12,045 nucleotides of DNA, taken from positions 1 to 12,045 of the forward strand of contig SLDB01000380.1 of NCBI GenBank assembly GCA_007125475.1, written 5' to 3'. Origin of the DNA: Nitriliruptoraceae bacterium. Lineage in GTDB: Bacteria; Actinomycetota; Nitriliruptoria; Nitriliruptorales; Nitriliruptoraceae. The translations under genes were made by a program, and so were the position numbers. Position 1 is the first letter of the stretch; each line of letters opens with the position of its first letter. The notes under the pieces are model-generated. The model made no database searches. It saw only the letters and a program-made list of their open reading frames with translations, and was not told where the DNA came from. This document shows positions 6,571 to 12,045 of the stretch, in pieces.

Positions 6571-7802
6571 CCGGCCCGCCGGGCGACGTCATCGGAGGCG
6601 CCGGCCGGTCGCTGCGACGGCCGACGTCGGCGCTTGCGTCGCCGAGCGTCGTTCTCTTCGCGGCCATGTTCGCCGCCCAGGCCGCCTTGCTCGTGTTGTC
6701 CCCGATCCTGGTCGACATGGCTGCCGACCTCGGCGTGTCCACCGCGACCGCCGCACAGCTGCGTTCGCTGTCCGGACTCGTGGCCGGCGGGGTGGCCCTG
6801 TGGGTGGGACTACGGTCCAGGCCACGGCCCCTGCGTGATGTCATCGGATCGGGGCTGCTCCTCCTCGCGCTGGGCTCGGTCGGAAGCGCTGCCGCGACCA
6901 CCTTCACCATTCTGGCGACGGCCCAGCTCGCGGTGGGAGTGGGACTTGGTCTGGTGTTGTCGGCGGCGCTCGCCGCGGCCGGCGAGTGGGCACCGCAACG
7001 ACCCGCCGCGACCCTTGCCTGGGCGCTCGCCGGCCAACCGGCGGCGTGGATCGTGGGCATGCCGATCGTCGGCGCGGTCGCGGAGGCCAGTTGGCGCCTT
7101 GCCTGGTTGGCGGTGCCGGCGTTGGGCAGCCTCGTCGCCCTTGGCTTGCTGTCGCTTCGTCCCCGGGGGGTGGCCGTCCGCCCTGGGAGCGACGAACCGT
7201 CGCTGTGGGCCTACCACGGCTCCCGGACCTGGGCGCTGGGTGAACTGCTCGCCTACGGAGGATGGGCCGGGACCGTGGTGTTCGTCGGCGCGCTGCTCAT
7301 CGACAGCTACGGGGCCTCGCCCGTCGTCGTGGGGCTCGTCCTCGCGGGGGCGGCTGCCGCCTACGTGCCAGGCAACTTCCTCGCGCGGCGCCGCGTCGAC
7401 CGCGGGGCAGGCACGATCTTGATCCTCGGGGGCGCCGTCTCGATGGTGGGCGTGGCGGTACTCGGCGCGGTCCGGCCCGGCCTGCCGTTCTCCGCCGCCG
7501 TGCTGGCCGGACTGGCGTTCGTCGCCGGGTGGCGCACGCTGGCTGGCAGCAGTCGTGGGCTGTCGATCGCGCCCGCGTGTCGCCTGCAGTCGATGAGCGT
7601 GCGCACCGCCGCTGCGCAGTACGGCTACCTCGTCGGCTCTGCGCTCGGTGGCGGCGCCCTTGCCGTGGGCGGCTATGGCGCCATGGGGGCGGTCCTGGCC
7701 TGCCTCTACGCCGGGAGCGTCGTGCTCCACGCGTCCTCGGGGCGGTCCAGGTTCCGGCCGCGTGCCGCGACGCCGCCACCGGCCCCGGGGACCGCGCGGT
7801 GA
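6567..7802 (+). CDS. MFS transporter, 12-TM type
   Basis: A 411-residue hydrophobic protein with about twelve membrane helices, rich in Ala, Gly, Val and Leu. It resembles the major facilitator superfamily: an N-terminal helix (27-48) followed by MAADLGVSTATAAQL, and a basic cytoplasmic loop after helix 2 (LRSRPRPLRD, 82-91) at the place of motif A, although the usual GxxxDRxGRR is not preserved. The GTG at 6567 makes a GTGA overlap with the cyclase stop, so it is probably co-translated with the cyclase. The tail after about 390 is polar and proline-rich. The substrate is unknown; cyclic nucleotide, metabolite or drug efflux cannot be told apart. The gene ends 12 bases before the convergent DoxX-like pseudogene. 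Confidence 0.82.
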   Translation: MTGPPGDVIGGAGRSLRRPTSALASPSVVLFAAMFAAQAALLVLSPILVDMAADLGVSTATAAQLRSLSGLVAGGVALWVGLRSRPRPLRDVIGSGLLLLALGSVGSAAATTFTILATAQLAVGVGLGLVLSAALAAAGEWAPQRPAATLAWALAGQPAAWIVGMPIVGAVAEASWRLAWLAVPALGSLVALGLLSLRPRGVAVRPGSDEPSLWAYHGSRTWALGELLAYGGWAGTVVFVGALLIDSYGASPVVVGLVLAGAAAAYVPGNFLARRRVDRGAGTILILGGAVSMVGVAVLGAVRPGLPFSAAVLAGLAFVAGWRTLAGSSRGLSIAPACRLQSMSVRTAAAQYGYLVGSALGGGALAVGGYGAMGAVLACLYAGSVVLHASSGRSRFRPRAATPPPAPGTAR

Positions 7803-7814
7803 AGCCGGATCGGC

Positions 7815-8204
7815 TCACGGCCGCGTCTCGGCTCGCCGGTCGATGCACCATCGTCCGACGCCTCGCGATGCGACGTAGGCAGCGGAACGCATGACGGCGC
7901 TGGACCGGCCCAGCGGGGGTTCGTGTCGATGCCGTTGGGCCACACGTCGATGACGAGGTGGGCGTAGGCGGCCCCGATCGTGACCGGGATCGCCACCGCG
8001 GCCCCGAGGCGGGCCCACGGCCCGAGCAGCAATGACATGCCGGCCACGATCAGGACGGTCTCCCCGACCCGAGGGGGCGAGTAGTTCCGGGAGCGGGAAC
8101 CTCGCGGCGTCGACCAGCGGGCGTATCGGCGCTTCGGGCACGACGACGCGCCCGATCCCGAGGCCCAGCAGTGGCACGCCGGCGATGACCCGTGGCTGTT
8201 CCAT
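7815..8204 (-). pseudogene. DoxX-like membrane protein gene with two compensating frameshifts
   Basis: Read on the minus strand, three segments join into one DoxX-like protein of about 130 residues. From ATG 8204 comes MEQPRVIAGVPLLGLGIG, then a VVPEAPIRPLV and FPLPELLAP stretch. After a shift near 8073-8077 the neighbouring frame gives ETVLIVAGMSLLLGPWARLG, IGAAYAHLVIDVWPNG and DTNP. After a second shift near 7915-7919 the first frame resumes with SSAVMRSAAYV and RGVGRWCIDRR to the TGA at 7815. Removing one base from the first G5 run and adding one to the second restores a continuous frame (LLAPRVGETV and NPPLGRSS). Intact homologues are small four-helix membrane proteins, some linked to redox functions. 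It is either a true pseudogene or an intact gene with two homopolymer sequencing errors. No ribosome site precedes 8204. Confidence 0.6.
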
Positions 8205-8500
8205 CACGGCGACGCGGATGGTCGACACGTCGCCGTGCGATACGGGGAGGAAGTCGCCACCGCAGGGATCGTCCCCTCGATCGGCAGCATCGGCGATCTC
8301 TCCGACAACGCCCTCGCCGAATCGACCATCGGCCTGGTCAAGACCGAGCTCGTCCACAACCCCACCCGCGGCCCCTGGGCGAGCCTGTCGAGCTTCGAGT
8401 TCGCGCTCGCCGAGTACCTCGAGTGGTGCAACAACGCCAGACTCCACGGCGAGCCAGAGCACCGCACCCCCACCGAGATCGAGACCGACTACCTACTACC
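8202..8500 (+). pseudogene. IS3-family transposase OrfB, C-terminal fragment
   Basis: The reading frame gives HHGDADGRHVAVRYGE, which aligns residue for residue with the HHSD-GxQY-VRYGE block around the second catalytic Asp of IS3 transposases. It continues with IGSIGDLSDNALAEST, containing the third catalytic acid, then WASLSSFEFALAEYLEW and NNARLHGEPEHRTPTEIE. The first catalytic Asp and everything before it are missing. At 8489-8496 a tandem CTAC shifts the frame; in the next frame the sequence continues DYYRHHRSTPL, as expected for the family tail. It is truncated and frameshifted, so inactive. The original frame stays open by chance into the DUF4062-cyclase gene. Confidence 0.75.
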
Positions 8501-8569
8501 GTCACCACCGGTCAACCCCGCTGGCCCGAATCCACAGTCGACGCCTTGTACGGAACGCGCCGCGGTTCA
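8202..8569 (+). mobile_element. 3' remnant of an IS3-family insertion sequence
   Basis: The fragment starts abruptly inside the transposase catalytic domain at about 8202 and probably ends at about 8569. The segment 8548-8569 (TGTACGGAACGCGC, then CGCGGTTCA) resembles, from memory, the right end of actinobacterial IS3 elements, whose last bases read like CTCTACGAAACCCGG...GGTTCA. No left end, no orfA and no target duplication are visible, so the 5' part was lost. The left border coincides with the start codon of the DoxX-like pseudogene on the opposite strand. Confidence 0.5.
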
Positions 8570-8747
8570 CCGACCAGCGCCCAGCACCGCACGCGCTTCC
8601 GGCCCCGCCCGTTGGGCGTCACATGACGTCGTCGCCTTGCGTACATCCGTGCTCACGGGTGCGCACGCCTGTCGTAGCGCAGCCGCACAGGACGGCCTCG
8701 GGGACGCGCACGCGTCTGCAGCGAGCCCCGGTGTCGACGATTCGGAG

Positions 8748-8753
8748 TACGGT
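8748..8753 (+). promoter_or_regulatory. Candidate -10 for a leaderless transcript of the DUF4062-cyclase gene
   Basis: TACGGT fits the TANNNT -10 pattern of high-GC actinobacteria and ends six bases before the GTG at 8760, the spacing expected if transcription starts on the start codon. The alternative is a leadered start using GGAG at 8744-8747, 12 bases from the GTG, which is rather far. The preceding stretch 8570-8747 shows no gene or clear element. Confidence 0.28.
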
Positions 8754-8759
8754 CGGGGG

Positions 8760-11700
8760 GTGACCACGACGCCTGCGCGGCGCCGACGGGTGTTCGTCTC
8801 TTCCGCGGTCAGTGAGTTGGCTGCGGAGCGGGCGGCGGCCCGCCGCGCCATCGAGATCCTGCGCCTTGCCCCGATCCTGTCCGAAGCGGGGAATGACGAG
8901 CACGAGCGCCGCCCTGGGCTTGGGGACAGCGACTTCTTCGTAGGAATCTACTGGCAGGGTGCCGGACCGACGGCCTTCGACCGCGGCGAGCTGATGCTGG
9001 CACGTGATCTGTCCTTGGCCGGGGCGCGACCTCGCCTGCTGTACGTGAAGGAGCCGGCGCCCGATCGCGATCCGCGGCTGGCCGCGTTCGTCGAGCGGTT
9101 GCGGCGTTCCGGAGAGACCGTGGCTGAGATCGCCGGCCCGGAGGATCTGGCGGAGCAGCTGATCCGGGACCTCGCGGGCCTGATCGCCACGCGGAGCGAG
9201 GCGGTCGAGCAGGACTTGCCTGTGGGGACGGTGACGTTCCTGTTCGCCGACGTTGAGGACTCCACCGGAACGCTGGAGCGACTCGGCGAGGTCTACACGG
9301 AGTTGCTGGCGCGCTTCCGCCGCGATGGCGACGCCGCGGTGACCCGTGCCGGCGGGGTGCTGGTGCAGGCGGAGGGCGACGGGCTGTTCGCGGCCTTTCC
9401 CACGGCTGACGCGGCGCTGGATGCGGCAGTGACGGCACAACGCGTGTACCTGTCGTACCCGCCCCCGGGACCGCTGATGGTCCGGATCGGGCTGCATAGC
9501 GGCACCGGTGTGGTGGTTGACGACAGCTACGCGGGCATCGATGTACATCGGGCCGCCCGCGTCGCCGACGCGGGCCACGGTGGCCAACTCCTCGTCTCGG
9601 CGTCTGCACGAGAGCTGATCCGCGACTGGGGTGATGCGAGGGTCACCGACCTTGGCTGGTACGAGCTGAAGGGGCTATCGCACGTCGAGCGCCTGCTCCA
9701 GGTGACGGCTCCCGGCTTGCCGCAGGAGTTTCCGCCGCTGCGGGCGCGACCGTCGGCTCGAGCACGGCTCCCCCGCCAACTCACGCCGTTGCTCGGGCGC
9801 GAAGCTGACGTCGAGGCGGTCGCCGCCCTGCTCCGCTCCGGTGTCCGCCTGCTCACCCTGATCGGGCCCGGTGGGGTCGGCAAGACCCGCCTCGCTGTCG
9901 CGGCCGCCGAGGAGGTGGCCGCCAGCTACCCGGACGGCGTCGGGTTCGTCGAGCTCGCCGCCGTCGCTGATGCCGACGCGATGGCGGACGTGATCGTCGC
10001 GGGGCTCGGGCGGTCGGTGGAGGGCAGCCTCGGTGCCGAGGACGTACTCGTGGACGAACTCGACGACAAGCGCTTCCTGCTCGTCCTCGACAACATGGAG
10101 CAGGTCGTCGAGGGTTCCCCGTTGCTGCGCCGCCTGCTCGAGCGGCTTCCGCGACTGCAGATCCTGGTGACGAGCCGCGTCGCGCTGCAGCTGTCCGCGG
10201 AGCGGGTGCTGGAGGTCGCGCCGCTTGGCCTGCCCGCCGCCGGAGCGGAGCCCGCAGCGGTGGCCGAGACTGCGGCCGTACGCTTGCTGGTCGACCGGGC
10301 CCGTGCCGTGCGGCCGGACTTCGCTGTCGACGCGGACAACGCCGCGGCGGTCGCCGAATTGGCGCGACGCCTCGACGGGATCCCGCTCGCGATCGAACTG
10401 GCCGCCGTCCGGCTGCGACTCCTCGAGCCCACAGACCTGCTCGACCGGCTGTCCTCGGCGCTGGATCTCGCCGGCGCCGTCGACCTGCCCGGGCGCCAGC
10501 GCACCCTGCGCGCCGCGATCGACTGGTCGGTCCGCCTCCTCTCAGATCCTCAACGGGTGCTGTTCGCCCGGTTGGGAGTCTTCGTCGACGGCTGGACCCT
10601 GCAGGCCGCCGAGGAGGTCGCTGGCGGCCCGGAGATCGGCGACGTCGCCGCTGCGCTGGACACGCTGGCTGTCAACAGCATGATCCGCCTGGAGTCCGCC
10701 CCGGGTGGTGGGGCGCGAATGCGGCTGCTCGGCCCCCTCCAGGAATACGCGCTCGAATCGCTGGCGGAGGCGGGCGAGCTCGAGGCCATGCGTGACCGCC
10801 ACGCTGCCCACGTTGTCGGCTGGGTCGAGGAGTACCCGAGAACCTCAGGCGGGGAGGTGACGCGCTGGCGACGACGCATCGCCAGCGAGTGGGGCAACGT
10901 CCATCAGGCCTTGGTGTGGTGCACGAGTGAAGGCGACCACCGGGCCCTCGCCCGTCTGCTTGTCGCGCTGTGGCCGCACCTCTGGGTCGAGAACCGCGTG
11001 ACCGAGACGCTTGGTTGGCTGGAGGAGCTGCGCCCGCACCCCGAGCGCCTTGCCCCGGAGGTCCGTGCGCACATCGTCCACATCGACGGGTTCTTCGCGT
11101 TGGAGATCGGCGAGCACCAGCGTGCGCTTGCCTTGGGGCACCAGGCCCTGGCGGCCGCTGAGACACTCGGCGAGGTCGAGCTGGCCGCCCGTACCCGGCT
11201 GCTGCTGGCCGGGATACTGCCCGCCTTCGACCTCCACGACCCCGACATCCTGCCGCTGATGGACCGCGCCATCGCCACGTTCCGCGAGCGCGGTGACGTG
11301 GTCGACTTGGCCTACGCGCTGAACTTCCAGTGCGCGTACCTGGCGGCTACGGGCGACATGGAGGCGGCGCGGCGAGCGATCGAGGAGGCCCTTGCCCTGT
11401 CCGCCGACATGGAGGCGCTACCGGTACACGCTCAGAGTCGGACCGCGCTCGGGTTCGTCGAGCTGATCGCCGGTGACCCCGATGCTGCCGCGCAGCACCT
11501 CGCCGCGGCCGTGGCGGCGCTGGAGAACAGTCCCAGCAGGGAGATTCTCTCCTACGTCCTCGACGGGTACGGCTGGTGGGCGCTGGTCAGTGGAGACGAC
11601 ATCGCCGGGTTGACCGCGATCGGGGCGGCCGAGGGCCTGCGAGACCGCCTCGGCCTGCGCGCCTGGCCGCTGGCCGCCGCCCAGCTCGCGTCGATAACCA

Positions 11701-11804
11701 CCCTTGCCGACTCGTACGCGAGCCCCGACGCACAAGCCGCCCGCCGAGCGGGTCGGCAGCTCGCCCCTGAAGCCGCGCTCGCGGTGGTTCGCATTCGGTC
11801 TTGA
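8760..11804 (+). CDS. DUF4062 / class III cyclase / NB-ARC-like STAND ATPase / TPR-like repeat protein
   Basis: A 1014-residue soluble multidomain protein. Residues 8-145 are a DUF4062 domain (RRVFVSSAVSELAAERAAARR, then DFFVGIYW 58-65 and RLLYVKEPAPDRDPRL 92-107), with a divergent middle. Residues 156-318 are a class III cyclase domain: Asp164 (FLFADVEDST) and Asp207 (AEGDG) can bind metal, while DVHRAAR (261-267) keeps Arg267 but has His263 in place of the transition-state Asn. Residues 340-640 are a STAND/NB-ARC-like ATPase: LLGRE (344-348), Walker A GPGGVGKT (369-376), Walker B LLVLDN (Asp444), TSR (471-473) and GIPLAIELAA (540-549). Residues 690-1000 are helical repeats of TPR type. The GTG at 8760 is chosen because DUF4062 begins right after it; the frame upstream is IS3 debris. 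Such proteins are thought to be ligand- or threat-sensing switches; the ligand and output here are unknown. Confidence 0.88.
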   Translation: MTTTPARRRRVFVSSAVSELAAERAAARRAIEILRLAPILSEAGNDEHERRPGLGDSDFFVGIYWQGAGPTAFDRGELMLARDLSLAGARPRLLYVKEPAPDRDPRLAAFVERLRRSGETVAEIAGPEDLAEQLIRDLAGLIATRSEAVEQDLPVGTVTFLFADVEDSTGTLERLGEVYTELLARFRRDGDAAVTRAGGVLVQAEGDGLFAAFPTADAALDAAVTAQRVYLSYPPPGPLMVRIGLHSGTGVVVDDSYAGIDVHRAARVADAGHGGQLLVSASARELIRDWGDARVTDLGWYELKGLSHVERLLQVTAPGLPQEFPPLRARPSARARLPRQLTPLLGREADVEAVAALLRSGVRLLTLIGPGGVGKTRLAVAAAEEVAASYPDGVGFVELAAVADADAMADVIVAGLGRSVEGSLGAEDVLVDELDDKRFLLVLDNMEQVVEGSPLLRRLLERLPRLQILVTSRVALQLSAERVLEVAPLGLPAAGAEPAAVAETAAVRLLVDRARAVRPDFAVDADNAAAVAELARRLDGIPLAIELAAVRLRLLEPTDLLDRLSSALDLAGAVDLPGRQRTLRAAIDWSVRLLSDPQRVLFARLGVFVDGWTLQAAEEVAGGPEIGDVAAALDTLAVNSMIRLESAPGGGARMRLLGPLQEYALESLAEAGELEAMRDRHAAHVVGWVEEYPRTSGGEVTRWRRRIASEWGNVHQALVWCTSEGDHRALARLLVALWPHLWVENRVTETLGWLEELRPHPERLAPEVRAHIVHIDGFFALEIGEHQRALALGHQALAAAETLGEVELAARTRLLLAGILPAFDLHDPDILPLMDRAIATFRERGDVVDLAYALNFQCAYLAATGDMEAARRAIEEALALSADMEALPVHAQSRTALGFVELIAGDPDAAAQHLAAAVAALENSPSREILSYVLDGYGWWALVSGDDIAGLTAIGAAEGLRDRLGLRAWPLAAAQLASITTLADSYASPDAQAARRAGRQLAPEAALAVVRIRS

Positions 11805-11883
11805 CCGAGGTCACGCGGGAGTGATGATCCGGACCCCCAGAAGTCAGGCAGGGCGCGTATCGCCGTGACTCTGCGCGGGTGCG

Positions 11884-12045
11884 TCAAGGGCCAGAGGGCA
11901 GCGTGGCGAGCCCGATAGTTCGTGCCGCGTTGAGGAGTCGGCGATCCCAAGTGGCGAGGATCACTGGCGCGTCGGCGAGCGTCAGGGCACTGGCGAGGTG
12001 GATCGCGTCGAACCCGCTCAGCGCGTGGGTCTCGGCGAGGCCGCC
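11884..12045 (-). CDS. VapC-like PIN-domain ribonuclease toxin, C-terminal part (cut by window end)
   Basis: The last 53 residues of a PIN-domain protein run in from the window edge. GFDAIHLASAL carries the conserved third acidic residue of the metal site. LATWDRRLLNAARTIGL holds the TWDxxLxxAA block with the fourth Asp. The protein ends LPSGP. These match the C-terminal half of VapC toxins, which cut RNA until neutralised by a VapB antitoxin. The antitoxin, normally just upstream, would lie beyond 12045. The gene converges on the DUF4062-cyclase gene with a 79-base gap that shows only a 6-bp palindrome over the latter's stop (11795-11808) and no clear terminator. Confidence 0.8.
   Translation of the reverse strand, partial: GGLAETHALSGFDAIHLASALTLADAPVILATWDRRLLNAARTIGLATLPSGP

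Noticed and set aside
8205..8462. Upstream extension of the DoxX-like minus-strand frame to an ATG at 8462
   Set aside because: That part is antisense to the IS3 transposase fragment and has no DoxX-like sequence; homology begins at MEQPRVIAG (8204).
11795..11808. Palindrome TCGGTC-TT-GACCGA over the stop of the DUF4062-cyclase gene as a terminator
   Set aside because: Two-base loop, six-base arms and no T run; probably chance.
1..12045. CRISPR array, tRNA or rRNA genes
   Set aside because: No regularly spaced direct repeats and no tRNA- or rRNA-like segment were seen on reading either strand.

Overview
The window is GC-rich throughout and has GTG starts, overlapping genes and long antisense reading frames. 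Together with the gene families present (a DHA2-type MFS exporter, a fused receiver/flavoprotein reductase, and a DUF4062-cyclase-ATPase-TPR giant protein), this points to a high-GC actinobacterium. I cannot place it more finely from sequence alone.

Layout. From 62 to 7802 there are six intact plus-strand genes. They are a 14-TM DHA2-type MFS exporter (62-1699), a receiver domain fused to a thioredoxin-reductase-like flavoprotein (1914-3560), a cyclic-nucleotide-binding histidine kinase (3557-4912), a group-I-like truncated haemoglobin (5078-5476), a PAS-linked class III adenylate cyclase (5476-6570) and a second, 12-TM-type MFS protein (6567-7802). Genes 2/3, 4/5 and 5/6 overlap by 4, 1 and 4 bases, so they look translationally coupled. 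The 165-base gap before the globin may hold a second promoter and a dyad element.

From 7803 to about 8570 there is a decay zone. A DoxX-like membrane-protein gene on the minus strand is broken by two compensating single-base shifts, both in five-base G runs. Its start codon abuts, head to head, the 3' remnant of an IS3-family element whose transposase reading frame is also shifted. The remnant happens to be in frame with the next gene, so a naive call would give a false transposase fusion.

From 8760 to 11804 lies a 1014-residue DUF4062 / class III cyclase / NB-ARC-like (STAND) ATPase / helical-repeat protein, possibly read from a leaderless transcript. The window ends inside the C-terminal part of a VapC-like PIN-domain toxin on the minus strand (11884-12045).

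How the parts may work together (inference): the globin and the cyclase could form a split, haem-linked cyclase that makes a cyclic nucleotide in response to O2, NO or redox state. The kinase two genes upstream has a cyclic-nucleotide pocket and could read that signal, then pass phosphate to the receiver domain of the cysteine-free flavoprotein. This would be a complete gas/redox to second messenger to phosphorelay to flavoenzyme circuit in one locus. The parts are recognisable families; the proposed circuit is the most interesting feature of the window.
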